64,000 nt of DNA from Bog-257 sp963846715 (lineage in GTDB: Bacteria > Acidobacteriota > Terriglobia > Terriglobales > Acidobacteriaceae). The DNA lies in assembly GCA_963846715.1 (NCBI GenBank), contig CAWJXA010000008.1:813806-877805 (forward strand). Direction: 5' to 3'. Positions 36,542-45,023 of this stretch are shown here, in pieces (within the stretch, counting starts at the first letter, position 1; each line of letters starts with the position of its first letter). The notes beneath the pieces are model-generated. The model was not told the origin of the DNA. It did no database searches and saw only the letters and a program-made list of their open reading frames with translations. The translations under genes were made by a program, and so were the position numbers.

Positions 36542-37354
36542 CTATCGCAGGCGCCAGCCTATGGTTTTAGGACCACTGCCTACCGGATAGGGATACGCTT
36601 TAACCCTGAGGCTAACTTGTCGTGCAAATAATGCGGGCGTGGTTACGCAGACTCCATCCTGCACCTGTAACCGGATCGTCTCGCCTTTGGGCCCGATGCG
36701 TTGCGGAAAATCGACGCTCTCCTCCGAACCACAGCACAGGTACAACGAAAGCAGATCGCAGAATTGCAGCACGTCCGTCCAGTACTGCACTTCGCTTTCC
36801 GAGCGGCCTTGCAGGCGCAGCAAGTGAGACTGGCGATGTTCTTCGGCCAGCAGGAAGTCACGCACGCTTCGCGCATCGTCTTCTGAATATGCGCCTGCGC
36901 TGATTCCAAACCTGCCAAGCCTGGAGAAGTGCCCGCTAACAATTAGGGCTGCAATCGGCGCCACCGCTTCGGCGGAGTCAGTCGACCCTCGCCACGCGCG
37001 CAGAAAGTCTCCGGCCTTGATATCCAGAAAAGAGAGTGGCCTGCCTTCAGCGTTCAGAGCGATGTTGTCGCCGGAATACGCCGCGGGAGTCGCACTCAGC
37101 CGCTCTAAGCCATTGTCGAAACTCTGCCACCCCTCGTCGTGCAGGCCGATGCCCCGAACAATGTCATCATCGAGCTGAGGAGCGCCTGCAATTACAAGAT
37201 GCTGGGCAATTTCGCCCGACAGTCGCGCGTGATCGGGCTGATGTATCAGTTGATAACTTGCCGACCTGGTTTTCTCCGTGCGGGCAACGGCCTCCCAAGC
37301 AGCGATAAACCCGTTGCTTGGTTCGATGCACTGGGATTCGGGCCGCAGGATCAC
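36542..37354 (-). CDS. DUF3891 family protein
   Basis: 270 residues, soluble. The conserved N-terminal block is QLIHQPDHARLSGEIAQHL, followed by IGLHDEGWQSFD, with histidine/aspartate positions reminiscent of HD-type metal sites, and QFCDLLSLYLCCG. The family is uncharacterised. The stop lies 38 bases beyond the converging M50 protease gene's stop, and the start abuts the upstream DUF488 gene (5 bases), so the two form an operon. Confidence 0.8.
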   Translation of the reverse strand: MILRPESQCIEPSNGFIAAWEAVARTEKTRSASYQLIHQPDHARLSGEIAQHLVIAGAPQLDDDIVRGIGLHDEGWQSFDNGLERLSATPAAYSGDNIALNAEGRPLSFLDIKAGDFLRAWRGSTDSAEAVAPIAALIVSGHFSRLGRFGISAGAYSEDDARSVRDFLLAEEHRQSHLLRLQGRSESEVQYWTDVLQFCDLLSLYLCCGSEESVDFPQRIGPKGETIRLQVQDGVCVTTPALFARQVSLRVKAYPYPVGSGPKTIGWRLR

Positions 37355-37359
37355 CGAGC

Positions 37360-37788
37360 TTATCTCGCCCGCGCGGCACGGCCGCGCTTAGCGGCAGTAA
37401 CTCGGATGGGGCCGGTGCCGGTGGGCGGCTTACGGTCGCCATCGACCAACTGTTTTAGGACAACGGCGTTGTTGCGATCTTCGTTCTTGGAAGCGAACAG
37501 CAAGGTCAAGCGGCGGCGTTTCTTCTGCAGCCCGTAAAGCTGCTGTAACGCTGTGTTCGCTGCTTCGCTAGCTAGCTCCTTCAAATACTTCTCACGAAAC
37601 TTGCTCCATTGCTGGGGATGAGCGTGATACCACTTGCGCAACTCGTCAGAGGGCGCAAGGTCCTTCAGCCAGGCATCGAGCGCGAGGTCTGACTTTTTTA
37701 AGCCCCGAGGCCACAGCCGGTCTACCAGCACGCGCGTACCATCTTGTGGCGACGGCTCAGCGTAAACGCGTTTGAGGGCGATGGTCAT
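37360..37788 (-). CDS. DUF488 family protein
   Basis: 142 residues. It shows the DUF488 pattern: LKRVYAEPSPQDGTRVLVDR, LWPRGLKKSDLALDAWLKDL, ELRKWYHAHPQQWSKFREKY and LTLLFASKNEDRNNAVVLK. Family members are small soluble proteins of unknown activity, often adjacent to stress or oxidative functions. It is cotranscribed with the DUF3891 gene and divergent from the cytochrome c gene. Confidence 0.88.
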   Translation of the reverse strand: MTIALKRVYAEPSPQDGTRVLVDRLWPRGLKKSDLALDAWLKDLAPSDELRKWYHAHPQQWSKFREKYLKELASEAANTALQQLYGLQKKRRRLTLLFASKNEDRNNAVVLKQLVDGDRKPPTGTGPIRVTAAKRGRAARAR

Positions 37789-37864
37789 GCGAGGTGTATT
37801 CTAACTCTGTTGAAGCCTGTGGTGCGGCTTCACGCGAGCACAGAATTTCCTGGAACCTGGAAGA

Positions 37865-38239
37865 ATGTCGAGACCAAATCGCGCGACTCTTGCCCTTTTG
37901 ACCGGAATTGTCTTGATCCTGATTACAATTTTCTTGGCCTGCGACTCTGAGCCTCGCAAGAGCGACGCCGAGCTCGGGCTGACTCCTCAGCAAGCGCAAG
38001 GACGACGGGTTTACGATGCGCGCTGCGCCGAATGCCATTACGCATACAGTACGCGCAATCTGCGCGCCCCCAGCCTGAATGGACTGTTCAAGAAGCCATT
38101 CATGAAAAATGGCATCCCCGCCAACGATGACAGGGTCACAGACATCATCCTGCTAGGCCGGGCGAAAATGCCCGCCTTCCAGCAGAAACTAACGCAACAG
38201 CAACTGGACGAGTTGATGGCGTATCTGCATACGTTGTGA
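37865..38239 (+). CDS. Small c-type cytochrome
   Basis: 124 residues. An N-terminal hydrophobic segment (LALLTGIVLILITIFLAC) ends in a Cys that could be lipidated, although the residue at -3 is Phe. The single haem site CAECH is followed about 60 residues later by a likely Met ligand in GRAKMPAFQQKLTQQQLDEL, the usual class I pattern. It is an electron carrier exported to the periplasm. Its redox partners are not nearby. Confidence 0.88.
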   Translation: MSRPNRATLALLTGIVLILITIFLACDSEPRKSDAELGLTPQQAQGRRVYDARCAECHYAYSTRNLRAPSLNGLFKKPFMKNGIPANDDRVTDIILLGRAKMPAFQQKLTQQQLDELMAYLHTL

Positions 38240-38345
38240 GGTAACGCTATTCGCTGGTCGCCATTCGCCATTCGCTCTTAGCCGCTAGCTCTTAGCCTTT
38301 AGCATACTCAAAGCGAATCGCGAATAGCGAATAGCGAGGAGCGAC
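38240..38345. repeat. Inverted cluster of attcg-type short repeats
   Basis: A run of attcg(c/g)-type units (38247-38278) is mirrored by gcgaata units at about 38,311-38,340, with the same words in the opposite sense. The RNA would fold into a long imperfect hairpin between the cytochrome and lipA genes. It is too irregular to be a CRISPR array and has no uniform spacers. Confidence 0.6.
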
Positions 38346-38374
38346 TTCACCACGCGGTACAATAGTTACGTCGC

Positions 38375-39286
38375 ATGGCCACAGCTTCCGAATTGATCCA
38401 GATCGAGATTGGCCCTCGCCGTCCTGCTCCCAAGCCGGAATGGCTGAAGGCGCGTGCGCCGATGGGCGAGAATTACCACAATCTCAAGACGCTGGCGCGC
38501 AATCTGGAGCTGAACACCGTCTGCGAGTCGGCGCATTGTCCCAACATCGGTGAGTGCTGGAATCATCGCACCGCAACCTTCATGCTACTGGGTAATCTTT
38601 GCACCCGGCGGTGTGGCTTCTGCGCCGTGCCGAAGGGACGTCCTCAGCCGATTGATTTCGAGGAGCCTCGCCGCGTGGCCGAGGCGGTGGAGAAGTTGGG
38701 GCTGAAGTTTGCCGTGGTCACCAGCGTTAATCGCGACGACGACAACGTGGGCGGGGCGCGTGTCTTCGCCGATACCATCATCGAAATCCGCCAACGGGTT
38801 CCGGGATGCCGCGTGGAGGTGCTGATCCCCGACTTTCAGGGATTGGAAGAACCGCTGCGCATCGTGATGGACGCCAAACCTGACATCCTCAATCACAACA
38901 CTGAAACTGTGCCTCGGCTGTATCGCGTGGCCCGCTCCGGCGCGCGTTACGAACGCACCTTGAAGCTGCTGCAGCGTGCCAAGGAAATGAATCGAGCCAT
39001 TCCGACCAAGACCGGCGTGATGGTTGGTCTGGGCGAAAGCACTAGCGAACTCCTGGAAGTCTTCCGCGATCTCGCTGCCCACAACGTGGATATCCTGACC
39101 ATCGGCCAGTACCTGCGGCCATCAAAGGACCACCTCCCGGTAGCGCGGCTGTACACTCCCGACGAATTCCGCTTCCTCAAAGAAGAATCGTTGAAGATGG
39201 GTTTCCGCCATGTCGAGTCCGGCCCCCTGGTGCGGTCCAGCTATCACGCCGACGAGCAGGCCGACGCGGGAACGCGTGTCGTGTAA
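38375..39286 (+). CDS. lipA: Lipoyl synthase
   Basis: 303 residues. A radical SAM enzyme that inserts two sulfurs into protein-bound octanoyl groups. The auxiliary cluster cysteines are in CESAHCPNIGECWN and the radical SAM CxxxCxxC in CTRRCGFCAV. NHNTETVPRLYRVAR and TIGQYLRPSKDHLPV are conserved, and the C-terminal GPLVRSSYHAD contains the arginine-serine motif. It is intact. No lipB is adjacent. Confidence 0.97.
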   Translation: MATASELIQIEIGPRRPAPKPEWLKARAPMGENYHNLKTLARNLELNTVCESAHCPNIGECWNHRTATFMLLGNLCTRRCGFCAVPKGRPQPIDFEEPRRVAEAVEKLGLKFAVVTSVNRDDDNVGGARVFADTIIEIRQRVPGCRVEVLIPDFQGLEEPLRIVMDAKPDILNHNTETVPRLYRVARSGARYERTLKLLQRAKEMNRAIPTKTGVMVGLGESTSELLEVFRDLAAHNVDILTIGQYLRPSKDHLPVARLYTPDEFRFLKEESLKMGFRHVESGPLVRSSYHADEQADAGTRVV

Positions 39287-39310
39287 CTCAAGACAACGGG
39301 AAGGGTTCCC

Positions 39311-40099
39311 ATGTCTAAAGATGCTTCCGAATTATTGAAGAAGGCATTGCGACTGCCTGTGGAGGAACGCGCGGTATTGGCGCGGTCTATTCTGGCAAGT
39401 TTGGATCTGGCAACAGACGCCTTCATTGAGAGCATGCGTGGGAGCTTGGCAAAGCGGGGTATGTCATCGAATCCCAAACGCAATGCCGACCGTGAGTTTT
39501 TGCGCGGCCCGGCTACTAAGAAAAGGGTGCTTTGGGCTATCTTGATGGTAGTCGGTGCACTAATATCACCCGCCGTCATCCGTGGCTTGGCGTCGAGGAA
39601 TCAACAACAAGTGTCATTAAACGCGGCTTCACAGGCTGCCGCAAAATCTAAACAATCAGCCAATCCTCCGAGAGTGCCACCGCCGAGGTACCGCCTATTC
39701 AAATTCGAAACTGACAATGAAGCGACTTACGTTGTTCCCGGCAACACGAATGATGAAGAGCTAAAGAGTTTGCTTTGGCTTTTTAGAGAGAAGGTGAGAG
39801 CGGGCAAGTTTAAGGATATCGGAATCACGAAGCCGACGGCCAAACACTGGGGTGGACTTGATTATAAGTCTGGGATGCTGGTCATCTACCGAGGCGAAAA
39901 ATGCGCGAACGAAGGATGGATTAGCCTTAAGGCTGCCGAGAGCGGAAAGCTCCCATGTGGCAGAGGTGATCACGACGATGCGTATTATCAGTGGGGTATT
40001 CCTAACCCGACGAAGGATAGAAATGGCTTTTTCGATGAAGGCGGGATAGCGAAAAACGGAGACATCATAGTTGTGTTCGAAGATAAGGGAAACCAGTGA
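39311..40099 (+). CDS. Antitoxin-like N-terminus fused to a membrane segment and an unknown C-terminal domain
   Basis: 262 residues. The first 35 (ELLKKALRLPVEERAVLARS) match the short helical pattern of 'addiction module component' antitoxins. Instead of ending at ~70 residues, the protein continues through a basic linker, a transmembrane helix (VLWAILMVVGALISPAVIRG), a Pro/Gln/Ser spacer and a ~120-residue globular domain containing YRGEKCANEGWISLKAAE and GGIAKNGDIIVVFEDKG. The start is ATG with gggaaggg upstream. Not recognised as a whole. No toxin lies next to it. Confidence 0.6.
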   Translation: MSKDASELLKKALRLPVEERAVLARSILASLDLATDAFIESMRGSLAKRGMSSNPKRNADREFLRGPATKKRVLWAILMVVGALISPAVIRGLASRNQQQVSLNAASQAAAKSKQSANPPRVPPPRYRLFKFETDNEATYVVPGNTNDEELKSLLWLFREKVRAGKFKDIGITKPTAKHWGGLDYKSGMLVIYRGEKCANEGWISLKAAESGKLPCGRGDHDDAYYQWGIPNPTKDRNGFFDEGGIAKNGDIIVVFEDKGNQ

Positions 40100-40166
40100 A
40101 CGCGAGGCAGTGGGCGTTCGGTAACAGGGTAGAATAAAGGGCGGAGTAACTTGAAAGGGCGCCTCG

Positions 40167-40469
40167 ATGTCGAAGACTGCCGATCCCCTAGCGAGACTCA
40201 AGGACTTTGACATCTCGGAACCTTACGAGCTTGTCCGCACAATCGAAGTTGTCAAGGGCCAGTGCCGGTATCGCCTCGAAGTCATGAAGTCCCTCCACAG
40301 CCAGAACTGTTATTTTGTCGATTGCTATCGTCTGGTAGAACAAGAGGAGACGACAACGCTGGAGGTTATGAGTGCTGTGTGGTCGCGGTTGTCGCTCGAA
40401 GAGTTTAGCGGGACAGAGGAGAACGACCAGAATAAGGCGTTGGAAACTGCATTGGCTGCGTTACGGTAA
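40167..40469 (+). CDS. Hypothetical protein
   Basis: 100 residues, acidic and soluble. The sequence is VRTIEVVKGQCRYRLEVMKS followed by YFVDCYRLVEQEETTTLEVM and an acidic helical end. There is no signal peptide, and I do not recognise it. It starts at ATG after aaaggg and follows the preceding gene by 67 bases, suggesting cotranscription. Confidence 0.6.
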   Translation: MSKTADPLARLKDFDISEPYELVRTIEVVKGQCRYRLEVMKSLHSQNCYFVDCYRLVEQEETTTLEVMSAVWSRLSLEEFSGTEENDQNKALETALAALR

Positions 40470-40516
40470 TCGCGACTTCGTGGGAACCGTCGGAAACAAC
40501 AGCCGTCCGCTTGAGA

Positions 40517-40675
40517 TTAAAGTTCAGTGACCGCATCCAAATATTCGCGAATGGCGTCCTGGATGTTCTCCAGCGCCTCCCGCTCGCTAGTACCCTGTGA
40601 CCAGCAGCCGGGTAAGCCAGGGCAGGATACCGCAAAACCTTCTTCCGAGGGTAACAGCACCACGCGGTAAGTCAT
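40517..40675 (-). CDS. Short HicB-family antitoxin-like protein
   Basis: 52 residues: MTYRVVLLPSEEGFAVSCPG, GCWSQGTSEREALENIQDAI, ending EYLDAVTEL. This is the partial RNase-H-like fold of HicB antitoxins with the GCWSQG and ENIQDAI motifs, but without a C-terminal DNA-binding region. No HicA toxin is found on either side, so it is either an orphan or a member of the free-standing HicB-like group. Confidence 0.75.
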   Translation of the reverse strand: MTYRVVLLPSEEGFAVSCPGLPGCWSQGTSEREALENIQDAIREYLDAVTEL

Positions 40676-40715
40676 GCAATGTATCCTACTCCCCAGATGC
40701 AGGCGTGGGGATTAT

Positions 40716-42107
40716 TCACTCCACAACAAAGGTCGTCATCTTGCGCAGCAGCGATTCGGGCGCTTGCACGTCCAGTTCAACGTTGCCATCGCGATACTCT
40801 CGCGCAAGTATAACGGCCCTCGCGTCCAGCGCTGCCAGTGCTTTGCCTTCTGACTGAGGCACGCGCATGCGGACCCGACGCACCGGATCTTCGGCAATGA
40901 GTTCATCGATACGTTTCGCCAACCGGTCCAAGCCAAGCCCTTGTGCAGCCGAGACATGGATGACGCTCTCGCTATCCTGCAGGCTCTCGCGCTTTTTCTC
41001 CGGCAGCAAATCCAGTTTGTTCATCACATAGAGCCGGGGCTTGTCCTGCGAGTCCAGTTCACGCAGTACTTCTTCCACCTGGGCTTGCTGCTCAGCTGCG
41101 GTTGGGCTGGTGACATCCGACACCAGCAGTAGCAGAGACGCCCGTTGCACCTCCTCCAGCGTCGCGCGAAACGCTGAAACCAGCGTGTGTGGGAGGTTCC
41201 GGATGAATCCCACAGTGTCAGACAGCAAGACCTGCCGTCGCGAAGGCAACATCACACTTCGCAGCGTGGGGTCGAGCGTGGCGAACATACGCGCGCTCTC
41301 CAGCACTCTCGCCTTGGTAAGCGCGTTGAATAGCGTCGACTTCCCCGCATTGGTATAGCCAACCAGCGCGACCGTCGCGATGGGAACGGACTCGCGCCGT
41401 TGCCGCTGTTGTCCCCGAATGCGGCGGACATTTTCCAGTTGCTCTTTTACGTGGCGGATATGCCGGTAGATCTTGCGGCGATCGGTCTCCAGCTGTGTTT
41501 CTCCAGGACCACGGGTCCCAATGCCGCCACCAAGCTGCGACATTTGCACGCCACGTCCTGCCAATCGCGGCAGCAGATATTGCAGTTGCGCCAACTCGAC
41601 TTGCAGTTGACCTTCACGGGTACGCGCGTGACGCGCAAAGATGTCGAGGATGAGCTGGGTGCGATCGATGACCCGCAGGTCGAGCTCGCGTTCGAGATTA
41701 CGTTGCTGGGATGGGGTTAAGTCGTGGTCGAAAATAACCAGATCTGGCGAACTTGAAGCGACAGCGCCTTTTAGTTCCTCCAGCTTTCCGCTGCCAATCA
41801 GTGTGGCGGGGTCTGGTTTTTGCCGCCGCTGCAAAAACTCGCCGATGACATTGGCTCCCGCGCTGGCAGTCAGTTCGCGCAACTCGGCCATCGCTTCTTC
41901 GGCCGAAAAGCCCTGCTCTTCCTGACTTTGAGGGTGCAGGTGCGGGTCGGCGGCGCTGCGCGCAACACGAGCAATGGGAGGCACTTTCCTGGCAGTTCGC
42001 TGCCCGGAGCGAGAAGCCAGCGCTGTATTGAGGTCCGGTTGCCGATCCTTCCCGATACGAGTTTCAGTGTCGCGCGCCGCCGGTCGAGAGGAGAATTCCA
42101 CTCCCAC
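40716..42107 (-). CDS. hflX: GTPase HflX
   Basis: 463 residues from the GTG used here; the frame stays open further upstream, so the true start may be earlier. HflX is a ribosome-binding GTPase that rescues stalled ribosomes. The HflX domain has VIFDHDLTPSQQRNLE and GRGVQMSQLGGGIGTRGPGE. The G domain has ALVGYTNAGKSTLFNALT (G1), SDTVGFIRNLP (G3) and VMNKLDLL (G4). It follows hfq on the same strand, the same pairing as in many bacteria. Confidence 0.93.
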   Translation of the reverse strand: MGVEFSSRPAARDTETRIGKDRQPDLNTALASRSGQRTARKVPPIARVARSAADPHLHPQSQEEQGFSAEEAMAELRELTASAGANVIGEFLQRRQKPDPATLIGSGKLEELKGAVASSSPDLVIFDHDLTPSQQRNLERELDLRVIDRTQLILDIFARHARTREGQLQVELAQLQYLLPRLAGRGVQMSQLGGGIGTRGPGETQLETDRRKIYRHIRHVKEQLENVRRIRGQQRQRRESVPIATVALVGYTNAGKSTLFNALTKARVLESARMFATLDPTLRSVMLPSRRQVLLSDTVGFIRNLPHTLVSAFRATLEEVQRASLLLLVSDVTSPTAAEQQAQVEEVLRELDSQDKPRLYVMNKLDLLPEKKRESLQDSESVIHVSAAQGLGLDRLAKRIDELIAEDPVRRVRMRVPQSEGKALAALDARAVILAREYRDGNVELDVQAPESLLRKMTTFVVE

Positions 42108-42194
42108 GAGGAAAGCCCGTTCTGGTTGGCTCCGGCCCGTCTGCCATGAGCGGTCATTCGCTCTGGAGTTTATCCCATCCGTGCGAGCGATAAA

Positions 42195-42497
42195 TTAGTC
42201 CTCGGAAGTCGTGTTCGCGGTCTCGGCATCTGCTGGGGCTGCTGGTTCGGCCACCGCGCGGTGTTCATAGTGACGGTCAGAGTGCGAGGAACGCGACATG
42301 ACCACGGTGGAGATGGCGTGTTTGAAGATCAAATGCTCCTGGTTGTCCTTGTCTAGTACCACGGAGTACTTATCAAAAGCGCGAATCCTTCCCGTCAGTT
42401 TTACTCCGCTGATCAGGTAAATGGTAACTAAAAGCTTATCTTTGCGGGCGGTATTTAGAAATCCGTCTTGTATATTCTGTGCTGCCTTGTTCTCCAT
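42195..42497 (-). CDS. hfq: RNA chaperone Hfq
   Basis: 100 residues. The Sm1 (LVTIYLISGVKLTGRIRAFD) and Sm2 (LIFKHAISTVV) regions are intact, followed by an Ala/Glu/Pro-rich disordered tail. Hfq forms a hexameric ring that pairs small RNAs with messages. YLISGVKLTG differs slightly from proteobacterial Hfq, as is usual for this phylum. A GGAGG ribosome-binding site precedes the ATG. The gene lies 87 bases upstream of hflX. Confidence 0.93.
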   Translation of the reverse strand: MENKAAQNIQDGFLNTARKDKLLVTIYLISGVKLTGRIRAFDKYSVVLDKDNQEHLIFKHAISTVVMSRSSHSDRHYEHRAVAEPAAPADAETANTTSED

Positions 42498-42732
42498 AGG
42501 TCCCTCCTGGCAACATGCAAAAAACAGAACAGCCTCAGATTCGCGGCCCCTACGATTCCGAAACCGTCCGCGGTCGGTACAGCGCGATCCGCCGCGGTTG
42601 CAAATAACAAGCCCCTTTCACGATAAGACGGCAGCAGCGCGATTTCAACTAAAACAAGCACAACCCGATGTGATGTAGAATTCGCGCACCGCTCTGGATT
42701 GGAAAGCGCAGACTACTCGGAGAGAATAGCCC

Positions 42733-43509
42733 ATGTTGCCTATCTCGCTAGTGGCACTACTTTTGTTGCCTGAGGTTCATTTTCCTGGTGCTCCGGCGAC
42801 AGCCCTTATCATTCTTCGCTGGATCCACTTCGTTGCCGGGATTACCTGGATTGGGCTTCTTTACTTCTTCACCTTGGTGAGCCTGCCTTTGATGCAGGAG
42901 CTCGACGCAAAATCGCGCGTGACCGTCGTCACCAAGCTGATGCCACGGGCCCTTTGGTGGTTTCGCTGGAGCGCAGTCGTAACCGTTCTGGTCGGCATCA
43001 GCTACTGGATGCACGTTGTGGCGTCTAGTGCGCGTGACGCCGTGGCTGCGGGACTGCCGGCCTCCCCCGGGATGATGTTTGGCAGCTTCTTCGTCATCTG
43101 GACGCTGGCCTTCGCGATCGAGATGGGAGCGCTGATGTCCCCGGCCGAGGTGCTAAGGAAAGGCCCGGTGCTGGGATTGCTCGTCGGCGTTACCGTCATT
43201 GCGGCTGCGTATTTCTTCCTGAGCTTGAATCAACATGGCTGGGAGAGCAACTGGGCGTTAGCGATTGGCATTGGCGGCGGGCTGGGATGGTTCATGTTGC
43301 TGAATGTCTGGGGCGTGGTGTGGCGCATGCAGAAGAAGATCATCCGCTGGACTGAAGCTAATGCCAGCCAAGGCACGCCCATGCCGTCGGAAGCACCCAA
43401 GGTGGCGAGAATCGCTTTCCTGTGTACACGCCTGAACTTTTGGTTGTCGTTCCCCATGCTGTTCTTCATGGGCGCAGCCAGCCACTATTTTCTGTTTGTG
43501 GCGAAGTAA
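42733..43509 (+). CDS. PuuD-like urate hydroxylase membrane domain protein
   Basis: 258 residues, about seven transmembrane helices. Histidines in RWIHFVAGITWIGLLYFFT and in ASHYFLFV, and the segment LMPRALWWFRWSAVVTVL, match the membrane part of PuuD (Urate_ox_N). The C-terminal cytochrome c domain of full PuuD is missing, so oxidation of urate is not certain; many acidobacterial members are short like this. Start ATG, intact. Confidence 0.75.
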   Translation: MLPISLVALLLLPEVHFPGAPATALIILRWIHFVAGITWIGLLYFFTLVSLPLMQELDAKSRVTVVTKLMPRALWWFRWSAVVTVLVGISYWMHVVASSARDAVAAGLPASPGMMFGSFFVIWTLAFAIEMGALMSPAEVLRKGPVLGLLVGVTVIAAAYFFLSLNQHGWESNWALAIGIGGGLGWFMLLNVWGVVWRMQKKIIRWTEANASQGTPMPSEAPKVARIAFLCTRLNFWLSFPMLFFMGAASHYFLFVAK

Positions 43510-43598
43510 ACAGAGCTTTGATCGTCCGGCGACCCACCGGCGCCGGCTGCTTCGCGCTGCCTACAATCCGCAATCCCCTATAGAATTGGGTCTTAGTC

Positions 43599-44810
43599 AT
43601 GCCATCGCACTCGCCGAAATCGTTCTTTAGCGCGCACCCCGGGACCCAGACTGATTCCGTCCCCATGCTTGATCTCACTCGGCAGTACGAGAGCATCAAG
43701 GACGACGTGCAAGCGGCGCTCGAACGTGTGCTGACGACTCAACACTTCATTGGGGGTCCGGAGCTCGAGGGCTTCGAGTGCGAGTCTGCGAACTACCTGG
43801 AAGTCGCCGCAAGTGTTGGCTGTGCGTCGGGAACTGATGCTTTGTGGTTGGCGCTACAGGGAGCTGCGGCCGGACCAGGAACGTGCGTCGTTACTACGGC
43901 GTTCAGCTTCTTCGCCTCGGTGAGCTCGATTGTGCGTTGCGGCGCAGTCCCCGTCCTGGCGGACATCGATCCGGCGACGCTGAACCTCGATCCTGACCCG
44001 ACCGAGCGAGCGTTGCAGCGCGCTCGTTCGTACAAGGCTCGCGTGGTGATGCCAGTGCATCTTTACGGACAGTGCGCCGACATGGATAGATTGGATCTCA
44101 TCGCAGGGCAGTACGATGCCAGTCTCATCGAAGATGCGGCGCAAGCGTTCGGTGCGAAGTGGCGCGACACGAAAGCAGGAGCGCTGGGCAAGGCTGCAGC
44201 TTTCAGTTTCTATCCCACCAAGAACCTGAGCGCCTACGGCGACGGCGGATGCGTGACGACCAACGATGCGGAACTGGCGGCGCACCTGCGACGTTTGCGT
44301 AATCATGGAAGCCGCCAACGCTATTACCACGAAGAGATCGGCTGGAATAGCCGCCTCGATGCCATGCAGGCGGCCGTGCTTCGGGTGAAGCTGAGGCATA
44401 TTGACGACTGGAACCAGGCCCGACGGATGCTTGCCTGCCGCTACCACGGTCTATTCGTCAACTCCGGCCTGGTGCACAGCGAGGCGCAATCGGTCAGCGC
44501 GAAGGCACCTATTGCCCTGCTGGCGACAATGCCCGAGGCGTATCACATTTATCACCAGTATGTGGTGCGCGCCTATCGACGCGACGAACTGAGGACGTTT
44601 CTGGCCCAGCATGGGATCGGTACGGAAATCTACTATCCTGTGCCACTGCATTTGCAGGAATGCTTTACTTACCTCGGCTATAAGGCAGGCGATCTTCCGG
44701 AGTCGGAGCGCGCCTCCAAAGAAGTGCTGGCGCTGCCGATGTTCCCCGAGCTCCGTGAGGACGAGCAGCAACGCGTGGTGGCCGTCGTCGCCGAGTTCTA
44801 CAGCCGTTAG
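43599..44810 (+). CDS. DegT/DnrJ/EryC1/StrS-type sugar aminotransferase
   Basis: 403 residues, or 381 if it starts at the ATG of MLDLTRQYESIKDD. A PLP-dependent enzyme that transaminates nucleotide-linked keto sugars. The PLP lysine is in FSFYPTKNLSAYGDGG, and LIEDAAQAFGAKWRD and RNHGSRQRYYHEEIGWNSRLD are conserved blocks. The end, GIGTEIYYPVPLHLQECF, is typical. Likely used for a surface polysaccharide or secondary-metabolite sugar, but no sugar genes accompany it. Confidence 0.9.
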   Translation: MPSHSPKSFFSAHPGTQTDSVPMLDLTRQYESIKDDVQAALERVLTTQHFIGGPELEGFECESANYLEVAASVGCASGTDALWLALQGAAAGPGTCVVTTAFSFFASVSSIVRCGAVPVLADIDPATLNLDPDPTERALQRARSYKARVVMPVHLYGQCADMDRLDLIAGQYDASLIEDAAQAFGAKWRDTKAGALGKAAAFSFYPTKNLSAYGDGGCVTTNDAELAAHLRRLRNHGSRQRYYHEEIGWNSRLDAMQAAVLRVKLRHIDDWNQARRMLACRYHGLFVNSGLVHSEAQSVSAKAPIALLATMPEAYHIYHQYVVRAYRRDELRTFLAQHGIGTEIYYPVPLHLQECFTYLGYKAGDLPESERASKEVLALPMFPELREDEQQRVVAVVAEFYSR

Positions 44811-44843
44811 TTCGGATAGAGGCGGCTTCAGGTTATGCATGTC

Positions 44844-44985
44844 GGGTAGAGCGGACCTTCAGTTCCGCGTCCAGGGCTGGAAGAAGTAGCTTCAGTCTCT
44901 GAGGTCGCCTGGACCTCAGAGACTGAAGCTAGGAATTACGTGGGCAAACCCTAACGCGGGCCTGAAAGGCCCGCACTACCCGAGA
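44844..44985. repeat. Paired palindromic repeats around a perfect 20-bp hairpin
   Basis: At 44887-44931 a 20-base arm ending ctctgaggtc and its exact inverse are separated only by gcctg. It is flanked by the family element as gcggaccttcagttccgc and, in mirrored form, gcgggcctgaaaggcccgc. This is a bacterial interspersed mosaic-type arrangement and may also terminate transcripts from the aminotransferase gene. Confidence 0.75.
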
Positions 44986-45023
44986 TACAACCAGTCAGGA
45001 GCTGCGACGGACCCTGATTACCC

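Noticed and set aside
38240..38345. CRISPR array
   Set aside because: The units are only 5-8 bases, irregular, inverted in the second half and without spacers.
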